Below are positions 51,702-64,000 of a DNA stretch of 64,000 nt, one piece after another (positions within the stretch are counted from its first letter, which is position 1; the number at the start of each line of letters is the position of its first letter). Under the pieces are notes generated by a model. That model was not told the origin of the DNA, did not search any database, and saw only the letters and a program-made list of their open reading frames with translations. Position numbers and translations under genes: made by a program. Location of the stretch: the NCBI GenBank assembly GCA_948144175.1, contig CANXME010002672.1:96468-160467 (forward strand). The letters run 5' to 3'. This stretch comes from Closterium sp. NIES-65 (taxonomy: Eukaryota > Streptophyta > Zygnematophyceae > Desmidiales > Closteriaceae).

Positions 51702-51954
51702 GGATGTGGAGGAGGTGTACTTCATAGACAAGCCCGTGCACTGGACTAGATAGAGTAGGAAAGTGCATGCAGTTGTATCATTTTGGAAAATAGTGCACTG
51801 TTAATAGCAACCCTGTTTTTGAGCTGTGAACCCTGTCCGGTCAGAGTTGGACTTCGTGTAACACTGAGTTATCAGGGTAGCTACCTTGCGAAAAATGTGC
51901 CCTCATAATAGAGGGTCAAATTTTTTACTGGAATCAGGGAGTCCTAAGACGAAA

Positions 51955-51965
51955 CGTCAGCCCTG
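51955..51965 (-). repeat. Right terminal inverted repeat of the hAT element
   Basis: CGTCAGCCCTG, exact reverse complement of 47790-47800. Confidence 0.7.
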
Positions 51966-53101
<1,136 letters not shown>

Positions 53102-53681
53102 ACTCAATTCTGCCCTGTATAGACCTTCGCCTGGTTTGCTCTGGCATGCGCCTGTTTTCTCAACATGGTAGTGTTAACACTTTGAATGTAAGTTTCTTTT
53201 ATTATGAAGCTGATGGGTTGATCTATGCTGTTTTTTAACTTCAAATTTGGTTTATGCAAAAACTCTTGCTACCTTGGGCGGCATATAACATTGCTCATTT
53301 TTTTCAACCACTTACACAATGGCCTCACGGTTGAAGCACCTGATCTAGTTCTAGATGGTGGTAGTCTTTTCCAGCTTGCTTGAAATGATCAAGCTGATTG
53401 AGGTGATGTTTGGCTAAGATCACGACATGTTCCGTACTAGTTCCTAGACGGAGAACAGTGGAGCACATAATTAGCATTCCCCATTTCAGCATCTTGGACA
53501 TCTCAAAACACGATGTGTTGGCTACAAGAAAAGAAAAAACATTTCATACAGGAGGACAGCAGTTCCTCATACATTGGTCTAATAAAGCAAAAGTAGGCAT
53601 CTACATGGGGCATCTCATAACTGAGTTGTGGCTTCGACCAGTAGTTGGGAGGACCTTGCGGAATGATGGAGGAAGGCGGGA
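53102..53681. other. 3' flanks of convergent H4 and MUB genes
   Basis: AT-rich sequence with no coding signal; it should contain both 3' UTRs. TTTTTTTCAACCAC and AATAAAGC (53580) could serve as processing signals, but none can be assigned. Confidence 0.5.
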
Positions 53682-55853
<2,172 letters not shown>

Positions 55854-57138
55854 TGGCTCCCCCAGCTTCACGCAACCCTAAATAGGGGTAAAATACCCCT
55901 ATTAAGCTATATTTACGGAAGGAACTGCTATGTTCAGTAATTCCTACTCAGGGCCGATAATCCAGCCTAAAGTTCAGTCTAGATCACGAAAAATAGGGAC
56001 GCTTGCAGCACACAATTGTGAAATCCATGGAGGCGAACCCGCATCGGTAACTATATGTAGAACGCCGGCAGATGAAGTAAACAGTTTAGATCTGTCCACG
56101 GCAAGGACAGGGAAAGAAAACCTAACTAACGTGTGGTGGGGGAGGACAAGGTAACAGGGAAAACGAAAATATCACCAGTGAGTGAAGTTTGTTGAAGCGG
56201 AAACACCTAGGGACGGAGTAGCCTCGGAAGAAGGGAAAGCAGGGGAAGGCGGGGAGAGGAAGCAACGCGTGTGGGTGGGAGGGACTAGAAGCACTGGGGG
56301 AAGACCTGGGGAACGGTGGGTGGGGTGGGGGGGGGACCGGGGGTACAGGCGCACACAGGTATGTTGCGGCGATGGGGAGAACAGTTCAACCTGTGCAAGG
56401 GGCACCGGGAATGGAGCTCGGGGAAGGGGGGAAGCCTGGCTCAGCGGGAGGGAGGGGGGAGGGGCTGTTGGCGGGGGGACTATGCGGAACTGAGATGGGC
56501 GGAGGTGGCGTGGGGAAAGGAAAGCGCGTGGCGGGAGCGTGGGTGTTGTGGCGGTTGGTTTCGTCACGCGGAATTCTTGTAACGTGAAGCTGCACTTTCG
56601 CCATTCTCGGACAGTAGGCACAGACTTTTCGTGACAAACTGTTGCCGATTTATCTCGTTTGTTCTATCCACACTGTATCCTGACCACTCATTAAGCACCC
56701 ATATACCATCTTGTATTGTAAAACGCACTACCCTACACCGACATAATGCGAGTCGCAACAGCGAGTCAGGGCAGTCAGCGAGCTTGGCCGTTCAATTTTT
56801 TACCGCGCCGTGCCAGAAGCTTGCCGCCATCGGCGCGAGTCCAGTGCTTCAACCACCGCCGTCGATCTCGCGAAATACAACACATGTCTGCTACTCCATC
56901 TTCCCTTTCCTCCTTCCCCTCCTCTTGCTCATTCAAGTTTCTCTCTCCCTTTCATTTTCAATCATCAACATTCCTGAGAACACAGCTTAGAGAAACTTGA
57001 GGCAGCTTTCCGTGTTAGTACGTTGCAAGAGTACTACTATCCTTTCGCATGTTTTCAACATACGGACGATAATCAACAGGCCGTTTTCTTAGCCGCCTCT
57101 TTGAGACGCTGCCGTCATAAACTCCTCCTAGCTGCTGA
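55854..57138. other. Intergenic region between divergent MUB and LRR genes
   Basis: No recognised gene. 56210-56530 is strongly G-rich on the plus strand. The missing 5' exon of the LRR gene may lie between about 56700 and 57138. Confidence 0.5.
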
Positions 57139-58710
57139 TTGACTCAGGAAGCCCTGAACGCAATAAAATTCGCACTGTGGTCTGCACAGCCTTCTCACGG
57201 TTTCCGCGATGGCGCCAACGTCGTCACCATTGCGCATACTTTCCACCATCAAGTCACTTCGTCGATTCTCGTCACTCCGTCGGTGTCTGCTACTCCACCC
57301 TTCGTCCCTAGCCATCGCTTCTCTCTCCATCTTCTCCTCCTTCCCTTCAGCCTAGTCTCGACGGCTCCAGACGATTTCCCGCCTCCCCATCCCGACGATG
57401 TCGCCGCGTTAATCGCGGTCAAGGCGACTTGGGGCGAATTCCTGGGCTCCGACACGTGGCGCGTAACCCGCTCTTGCCGCGAGTGGAAAGGCGTGACGTG
57501 TGACCCATCCAGCGGTCGAGTCAGGCGGATCGATTTGTCAGGATGTCAGATTCAGGGGAGGCTGCATAGGGATATCGGCAATCTTCCCGCTATGGAGTCA
57601 CTCATTCTAAGCAACAACGAAATCGACGGTTTCTTGCCCGCCACTTTATCTCGTTTATGGAAGCTGCAGTCGCTGTTTCTAGATAGGAATGGAATTAGTG
57701 GGCATATCCCGGCTGGGTTGGGCTCGTTACCGAATCTTCGCATGCTCGACTTTGGTTACAACAATTTGACCGGCACGATCCCAGACGATATCGGTAACAG
57801 TAGTTCGATCACTTCGCTCATTCTACAGCACAACCAGATTGGCGGGAAGATCCCGCCCTCGTTAGGAGCATCCCCGTCTTTGTCTGTGCTCATCCTCAAT
57901 AACAACCGCATAGATGGGCAGATTCCGTACGCGATAGGAACAGCTTCGAATCTGTATTCGCTGGACTTGAGTCACAATCGACTGTACGGACGGATTCCCG
58001 ATGTGTTCTCGCATTCGCCCAGCCTTTACATGCTCAATGTGGCGAATAATTTTCTCACCGGTCAGCTGCCCGATTTCCCTGCGAAAACTGGCGATATCAA
58101 CGGCGAATCCGAGTTTTTCGTCGACGTGTCAAACAACTACTTGTACGGGCCGCTGAAAATGATGATGGGAAACGTTTCAATCTGCCCGACAAGTGACCGC
58201 GTGCCTGGCTTGCGGGTTTCAGTGGGGGGGAACTGCATGTCCGGTTCTTTCAGCTGCCCCGCTACACTTTCTCCAGCCTCAGCGAAAACCCGCCAATTGC
58301 AACGCGTTCTGCAAAACATTTCGTTCGCCGGGCAGTGCGGCGGGCAGGGAACATGCATTCCCAAAAGCTCGGTTTCTCAACGGCTGATGCGGAATGTGAC
58401 GTGTGCTTGTAACGAGGGCTACCTGCCCGACCCTAAAGATCCTTTTGCATGTCGCGAGGAGGGGGAGCTTTTGGAGCAAAAGGAGGACGTATTGCGGAAA
58501 GAAGCACTGTGGAGGGCGGAGGCGGCGGGGGAAAGCGGAGGAGAGGCGGAGGTGCGGGGAGGGGCGGGAAGAGGAGGGGAGAGAGGAAACTGTGCGGGGG
58601 GGGGATTATCAGGGGGAGGGGGAAGAGGAGGAGGGGAAGGGCAATGGGGTGTCGGTCGGAGATTTAGCAGAGCAGGAAGCGGAAACAGGTGGGGCGGAAG
58701 GGGGAGATGA
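57139..58710 (+). CDS. Secreted or membrane LRR protein with EGF-like module (5' end unresolved)
   Basis: The frame contains a hydrophobic stretch (SLHLLLLPFSLVSTA, a likely signal peptide), a plant LRRNT_2 cap (HPDDVAALIAVKATW...CREWKGVTC), about seven plant-type LRRs of LxxLxxLxLxxNxxxGxIP form (residues about 130-320, e.g. LQSLFLDRNGISGHIPAGLG), a Cys-rich linker, and an EGF-like module (CGGQGTCIPKSS...CACNEGYLPDP...CREE, to about nt 58460). After that the sequence turns G-rich and the frame gives Gly/Arg low complexity to 58710, probably intron or untranslated sequence. No kinase or transmembrane segment is seen. There is no in-frame ATG between the stop at 57136 and the signal peptide. 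The nearby ATG at 57209 is in another frame and runs into a stop after 48 codons (hydrophobic, signal-like). An upstream exon or a one-base indel is implied. Role unknown; the layout fits an extracellular recognition protein. Confidence 0.8.
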   Translation: MTQEALNAIKFALWSAQPSHGFRDGANVVTIAHTFHHQVTSSILVTPSVSATPPFVPSHRFSLHLLLLPFSLVSTAPDDFPPPHPDDVAALIAVKATWGEFLGSDTWRVTRSCREWKGVTCDPSSGRVRRIDLSGCQIQGRLHRDIGNLPAMESLILSNNEIDGFLPATLSRLWKLQSLFLDRNGISGHIPAGLGSLPNLRMLDFGYNNLTGTIPDDIGNSSSITSLILQHNQIGGKIPPSLGASPSLSVLILNNNRIDGQIPYAIGTASNLYSLDLSHNRLYGRIPDVFSHSPSLYMLNVANNFLTGQLPDFPAKTGDINGESEFFVDVSNNYLYGPLKMMMGNVSICPTSDRVPGLRVSVGGNCMSGSFSCPATLSPASAKTRQLQRVLQNISFAGQCGGQGTCIPKSSVSQRLMRNVTCACNEGYLPDPKDPFACREEGELLEQKEDVLRKEALWRAEAAGESGGEAEVRGGAGRGGERGNCAGGGLSGGGGRGGGEGQWGVGRRFSRAGSGNRWGGRGR

Positions 58711-59414
58711 GGTGAGCGTGGGGGAGTGGGGAGAGGTGCAGGTGGGGAGAAGGGCGGGGGAAGGACGGGGGACGGGGGAAGCGGGGGGAGCGGGAGGAGC
58801 AGGGGGAGCGGCGGAGGGGTAGAGTGGATAGGATGTTGAGGGGAAGCTGGGGGGGAGGGAGGGCGGGGGGGGAAAGCGGAAGGAGGTGGGGGGAAGGGGT
58901 TGACTGGGGACAAGGGGGGGACGCGCGGAGTGGGGGGATGTGGAGGAAAAGATACTCTAACACGAGTATATGACAGATATGACGCGTTTCCGTAGAAAAA
59001 GCAGCTGCTGCAATTGAGGTTCTTGCAAGGGAGCCGAATATAGGAGGGTTTTAACAGGAAGGGGAGAATGGGGATATCTGGTCTGGCGGAGACACTAGGG
59101 GGTGTGGAGGAGGAGGTTGAATTGCTGCCTTTTCTTGGGAAAGCTTTGTTTAGCATAGGTAATGCCATTCCGAAGGGGGGGAAAGGGGGGTGTTGAGCTT
59201 GGGGTTTGGTTTAGGAGATAACCAACTCCAGAACATTAGTATTCATCTACCCAGACAGTTTAGTCAGGTAGTAGCTGACCTTTCGTCTGACATAATCCTG
59301 ACTCTTGTAGTTAGCTTTGTACCGTAATGTCAAATGTCGTAAGAGCATGATATTGACCTTTGAGGAGCATTACACATGGTGGTCCTAAGCTTGAAATATA
59401 GAACCCCGGGTCTA
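58711..59414. other. G-rich then AT-rich intergenic DNA; no gene recognised
   Basis: 58470-58950 is dominated by GGGGA-type purine sequence. The rest up to the solo LTR shows no coding signal. Downstream exons of the LRR gene cannot be excluded. Confidence 0.45.
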
Positions 59415-59419
59415 AACCC

Positions 59420-59855
59420 TGTTGGGCTGAACGCCCTAGGATCTTTGTAGAGTTAAAGTCTGAGTAAACGATGTAGTAGCGGAAGCGTTTTGAATAAAGT
59501 CCTTGAACCACCTTGCGCTAGTATGTGAGGGCAAAGTAAGTTGATTAAAGCAAAGAGATACAAGAAAAAATATGAGTACAGAGAATATGAAGAGACACAA
59601 GTTGTAACTACGTTTTACTCTTGCGGTTCGATACAGTGCGACTCGGGCAACTGCTCAATGTCGAGTCAGTTGTGTGTCCTTGCTGTCGCGCTGCATTTGT
59701 CAGGTCAAAAGGTCGCTGACCTTTGACTTTCGCGTAACCTCCAGCGGTTACATCAACCTCCGAGGGTTGACTCGCTGGTAGCTTCGATGCGTTGCTTCGC
59801 TTGTGTCTTGGAGTTTCGACACGACAGAGGCGCTTAAGACTATTTGTTCCCAACA
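59420..59855 (-). mobile_element. Solo copia LTR with 5-bp target duplication
   Basis: On the minus strand it begins TGTTGGGAACAAATA and ends CAGCCCAACA, homologous along its whole length to the LTR at 60135-60581. AACCC flanks it on both sides (59415-59419 and 59856-59860), a perfect 5-bp target duplication. It carries no internal sequence, so it is a solo LTR left by LTR-LTR recombination. Confidence 0.92.
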
Positions 59856-60134
59856 AACCCCAAGCACATATCAAGATAGCATTTCATATATTGAACGTGT
59901 GATTGAAATGTACTGATTGCAAGCCCGGCCCCACTCACTTAGACAACTGATTGAGAAAGCTTGCTTCTGTAGCAATATGCATCGTTCTCATTACAATGGT
60001 GCTCAAGTACAATGGTTCCTAGCAATAATAATAATAATACACCATCACATCCAAAATGTCTAAGAACTACTACTCTCTAAAGATTACTAGCATGGGGAGG
60101 GTGGGTGGGAATTGAACTTGAGAGATTGTAAAAA

Positions 60135-60581
60135 TGGTTGGGAACAAATAATCTTAAGCGCCTCTGTCGAGTCGAAACACCAAGACACAAGCGAAGCAAA
60201 GCATATCGAGGCACAAGCGAGTCAACCCTCGGAGGTTGATGTAACAGCTGGAGGTTACGCGAAAGTCAAAGGTCAGCGACCTTTGACCTGACAAATGCAG
60301 CGCGACACCAAGGACACACAACTGACTCGACATTGAGCAGTTGCCCGAGTCGCACTGTATCGAACCGCAACAAGCAACAGTAAAGTAGTTATAATTATGT
60401 CTCTTCATATTCTCTGTATTCATATATATATTCTTGTATTTCTTTGCTTTAATCAACTTACTTTGCCCTCACATACTAGCGCAAGGTAGTTCAAGGACTT
60501 TACTTAAAACGCTTCCGCTACTACATCACTTTACTCAGACTTTAACTCTACCAAAGATCCTAAGGGGCACTCAGCCCAACA
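60135..60581 (+). repeat. 5' LTR of copia element 2
   Basis: It starts TGGTTGGGAACAAATAATC and ends CAGCCCAACA, directly followed by a primer-binding site. It is homologous to the solo LTR at 59420-59855 but in opposite orientation, 279 bp away, so the two form an inverted pair. Confidence 0.9.
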
Positions 60582-60593
60582 TGGTATGAGAGC
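60582..60593 (+). other. Primer-binding site for initiator tRNA-Met
   Basis: TGGTATGAGAGC directly abuts the LTR end, one base different from the common plant copia site TGGTATCAGAGC. Confidence 0.85.
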
Positions 60594-60642
60594 TGGTTAG
60601 AGTTAAAATCATTTCTCCTCAACACCTAATACACCAAGAGAC

Positions 60643-63600
60643 ATGTCTACTAGAAAGGAGAGGAGCTCCTCCAACGGCTCTCCTGGCACTACTCCTACTC
60701 CACCTCCTGCCTCTGGCCTACAGACAGAGGAAGGGACAACAACGAGACCGGCAGCTGGGTCTACTGAAACACCCGCAAACCAAGGCGTGGGCTTCGATCC
60801 AAGCATGATGGAGAAGTTCTTCTCCTTCATGTTCTTCTACGAGCAGCATCAGCAAGGAGGACATGTGCAATCAAACAACAGCAACAACAACAACAACGTG
60901 ACGCCCATGAGTCTTGATGGCTCATCCTACGCACGCGCGAATCAACAACAACAACCTACCTTCGCTCCGTACGAGCCTCACCGCGGCTCCGTCAGCTTCA
61001 TGCCACAACCAGAACCTGCACCGGGACAAGAGAGAACGTTGGACACACTACAAGTTCAGTCGCAGTTTGCGCACGTTCTAAAACTGCAAACGACAAAACC
61101 CTTCGACGGGAAGTACTTCTTTACCTTGTCATTCGAATTTGAACTGATGATGGAAGGAGCGCAAATCCTCGGCTTCTTCGACGGGTCCCTGCCATACCCA
61201 ACAAACGGCACACAGTATGAGAAGCAGCACTACACCTATCAACCAATGATGGCGTACACGATACTGCTGAGGAACATCACTTCATCTCAACAACAAAACA
61301 TTCGGTCTTACGAGGCTACGGCAACTCCGCGGAGCTCGCGTACAATCACTTGAAGACCCTGTATCAAGCAACAGACAGCGTAAACCAAAGTCAGTTAATG
61401 GCGCAGCTAACTACAATCGAAATGAAACCGGGCGAGAAGGGAATGGCGTATATCAGTCGCTGCCGCGAGCTGCGCAACAAGCTTCTTCGATGTGGAGGAT
61501 CGATTTCAGATGACGCCTTCGTCACGGTTGTCATCGGCGGTCTTGGTCTTCACTGGCGCTCCACTCGCGCCATACTACGAGCCCACGGGAAAATCTCTGA
61601 AGCGGCACTTTGCGCCGAAATCCACGCCGAACAGCAAGACATGGACCTGCAAGAAGAATGACAAAGGAGAAAGGTGTCAGTGTCCGAATTCGCGTTTCAC
61701 ACTCAACGGCGCTACAACAAGAACAACAATCGACCGAAATTCATACCTCCGTTCTGCCACCTCTGCAAGACTTCAGGGCACCCTCGTACGCACTGCCCAA
61801 ATCGACAACGCCAACTTCGCCCTTCAAGCAGTCAAGTGGCTTCAACGCAAGCAAACCCGACAACTTCAGTCCACGTCTCAACAACATCAACGGGACAACC
61901 TGCAAAAGAAACAAGAAACATCGTCAGCTGCATGGCAAGGCTGAGTAACTCCTGCGTAACTGAGTCACCACCATATTACTCACCAGAAGAACAACTCGAC
62001 AACACCGTCTCGCTGCGAGTCACTTCAACAAAACCCGACGTACGCCGCCATCGCCCAAAGCGAGCCGACCGGAAAGGATACATGGTTCCTGGACAGTTGC
62101 TGCGGACAACACATGTGCTCTTCAGGACGTTTCGTTCAACGCGAGCACCAACTTCAACGAGAAGTCGTCATCACTGTCGCCAACAATCAGAACCTGCGCA
62201 CACGACGACAAGGGGTAGTGCAACTTCAGTCACGAGAGACGAATGTCGTACTACAAATGTCCAAAGTCCTAATAGCAGAAGGACTTGGCTACAACTTACT
62301 GAGCGTCAGTCAGTTGATGGCGAAAGGCATACATCTGGAAGCCGACAGTACCACCCAGGAGTTCAAGCTGTACCACGGGAAGGGCGCCCTCTACATCGGA
62401 AAAGCGATCCTGAAGAACAATGTCTTCGTCCTCGATTTTGTCCCAGACCTGGGCACCGCAGACAGTGACGGGATCGTCACCTTCACATCTTGGATGCACC
62501 CGCCGGATCTCGACCCCGACTTCAGTCCGGAAGGCTTCTGGTATTCCCATACCATTCCTGAAGCAGAACGAACACGTGCGTTAGTAACAATACAACATTC
62601 AGCAGCAGCACAGTGACAACATCGGCAGCAGCAGTGACAACATCGGCAGCAGCAGAGACAACATCGGCAGCAGCAGTAACAACATCGGCAGCAGCAGAGA
62701 GACAACATCGGCAGCAGCAGAAACAACGACACCAGTCCTCGTTGACGAAGCACCACCAACACCCGCACAGCAGCTGAATCCGACTCAACGGGAAGTCCAT
62801 AGAAGCGCAAACTTCATCGCCAGCTTCTACTCCAACTCCGACGCGTATCGACGTTCACCCGGACACCGCGCCTCTGAAGACATCTGGCACGCACGCATGG
62901 GACACCCAAGCAACACTGTGTTAACAACACAATAAGAGCAGGAGTCCTTGACAAGGACTCATTACTACTACTCGATGGCAGAGAACTTCAACGAGCACGA
63001 TGAACTTGTCTTACCTGCCCCGAAGCCGACTTACCACATCAGCCGTTCATTCCTCATCACAACCCGAGCGCACCCGCGTACGCACCACTCGAGAAGGTGT
63101 ACAGCGATATCCTGTTCAATCGGGAACCAGGAAAAGTTACATACAACTACACGATCACCTTCATCGACGCCACCACCCGTTACGTCTGGCACCTAAACCT
63201 ACCTAGCCGCGACATGGCATTCGCAGCCTTCGTTGCCTGGCTACCAGTAGCAGAGAGAGAATCGGGCGTGCAACTGAAAAGCTTCCAGTCAGACGGAGGA
63301 GGAGAATACACCTCTTAGCGATTCAAGCAGTACCTGGCGTAAAGGGGAATCAAGCAGCTCATCTCCCTTCCCTACGCCCATCAGCAGCAAGGAGAAGCAG
63401 AAAGAATGAACAGGACCCTGTAGAACAGCATGCACAAACTGTTACGTGGCATGCGGCTACCCAACCACCAGTGGCCTGCAGCAATGGACCACGCTGTCAT
63501 GCTGCACAACTTGATGTCGTCGTCTTCACTCCGAACAACGCGTCACCGCATCTGCTGTGGACAGGGAAACAGGGCAGCACAAAAATGTTACGAGTTTTCG

Positions 63601-63978
63601 GGTGCATGGTACAGTACCGACCCCCAGAAGCACGAGCGGGCCGATTTTCACAACGCGCACAGTGGGAACTACACCTCGGCATCGAAATGAACTACAAAGC
63701 GTGGAAAATCTTCGATGTCCACTCCAAGGAAACAGTAGCAACACGTGACGTAATTTTCTACGAACGACTCACGCTTCAGACGTACCTTGCCAACTTGCAA
63801 GAAAATGAAGATCCCACAAGTGGCTTTCGTGGTGACCGAGCCTTCGCCTCAGCAGCGGACGAAGCAGACTGGGACGAACATAATGTGTACAATGCATCAG
63901 AAGAAGCCGGACCTCTCCCTTTTGCTCCGTCAATGTCCCCATGGACGAAGACAACCCTCGCGAAAGCGCCAACGCCAA
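60643..63978 (+). pseudogene. Degenerate copia gag-pol (gag, protease, integrase)
   Basis: Gag starts at ATG 60643 (MSTRKERSSSNGSPG). A frameshift near 61305 carries it into NHLKTLYQATD...CRELRNKLLR. A stop at 61659 precedes a canonical zinc knuckle CHLCKTSGHPRTHC (near 61760). After another frame change, protease has WFLDSC, where the family has Asp-Ser-Gly, near 62075. The integrase zinc region starts IWHARMGHPS (about 62880). The integrase core is at 63097-63690 with FIDATTR, SDGGGEY and GEAERMN. It has three in-frame stops, at 63316, 63340 and 63421. The frame is still in the integrase/RT linker at the window end. It is older and more decayed than copia 1. Confidence 0.85.
62620..62730 (+). 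repeat. About 18-20 bp CAG-rich minisatellite
   Basis: GACAACATCGGCAGCAGCAG is repeated about five times with GTGACA, AGACA and GTAACA junctions, in the copia 2 linker before the integrase. Confidence 0.9.
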
Positions 63979-64000
63979 AGTCTTCTACCACTTCGCCGAC

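Larger units (their letters stand above)
47790..51965 (+). mobile_element. hAT DNA transposon, about 4.2 kb
   Basis: A perfect 11-bp terminal inverted repeat, CAGGGCTGACG (47790-47800) and CGTCAGCCCTG (51955-51965), brackets a hAT-type transposase. The CAGGG start is typical of hAT ends. Further CAGGGT words near 47826 and 47973 and CCCTG words near 51833 and 51961 look like subterminal repeats. The expected 8-bp target duplication is not clear: GCGCAAGT on the left and GGTATAGT on the right share only 4 of 8 bases. Confidence 0.7.
60135..64000 (+). mobile_element. Ty1/copia element 2, 5' part (continues past window)
   Basis: 5' LTR, primer-binding site, gag, protease and integrase regions are present; reverse transcriptase and the 3' LTR would lie beyond 64000. 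Frameshifts and stop codons show it is inactive. Confidence 0.88.

Noticed and set aside
53102-53250. Histone 3' stem-loop after H4
   Set aside because: No inverted repeat of the right form was found; plant-lineage H4 mRNAs are normally polyadenylated.
55930-57000. Small open frames in the MUB-LRR intergenic region
   Set aside because: Short, low complexity or without any recognisable similarity; none could be tied to a gene.

Overview
The window is nuclear DNA from a green plant-lineage eukaryote. It carries intron-rich genes for plant-type proteins: a chlorophyll b reductase NOL, a membrane-anchored ubiquitin-fold protein, the plant form of complex I subunit NDUFA9, and an LRRNT-type leucine-rich-repeat protein. 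It also has Ty1/copia elements, a hAT transposon and very large minisatellites. The mix of plant genes, GC-rich copia elements and repeat-swollen introns would fit a streptophyte alga, perhaps a desmid-like zygnematophyte. That placement is a low-confidence inference.

Layout. 1-7696: a Ty1/copia retrotransposon entered just after its 5' LTR, with a GC-rich repetitive leader, a gag-pol frame broken by one in-frame stop, and a probable 3' LTR. 7697-9437: a 181-bp satellite array, then a 17-bp minisatellite. 10403-20564 (+): the NDUFA9 gene, 11 exons, nearly every exon accompanied by one or more partial or full copies. 20911-47462 (+): the NOL gene, 11 phase-consistent exons (368 codons), again with copies of almost every exon and with introns filled by arrays of 42, 138, 51, 66, 34, 53 and 31 bp units. 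The last array is about 14.7 kb (about 474 copies). 47790-51965: a hAT transposon with a perfect 11-bp terminal inverted repeat and a multi-exon transposase. 52790-53101 (+): intronless histone H4. 53682-55853 (-): a three-exon MUB gene with a 1.25 kb purine/pyrimidine-repeat intron. 57139-58710 (+): an LRR plus EGF-like extracellular protein, 5' end unresolved. 59420-59855 (-): a solo copia LTR with a 5-bp target duplication. 60135-64000 (+): a second copia element with 5' LTR, tRNA-primer site and degenerate gag-pol, running off the window.

The most unusual signal is the architecture of the NDUFA9-NOL block (10.4-47.5 kb). A family of short palindromes with arms TTTTGAG/CTCAAAA and a variable 4-base centre (TCGA, ACGT, GCGT) occurs about 17 times there. 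I saw none in the other regions. In most cases the palindrome sits at the junction between two direct copies of flanking DNA. In the same block, exons are serially duplicated and minisatellites have grown out of exon edges: repeated 3' splice sites (116 bp and 42 bp arrays), a repeated 5' splice site (34 bp array) and repeated coding DNA (30 bp and 31 bp arrays). This looks like an ongoing, palindrome-associated local duplication process. The mechanism is inference; the pattern is visible directly.
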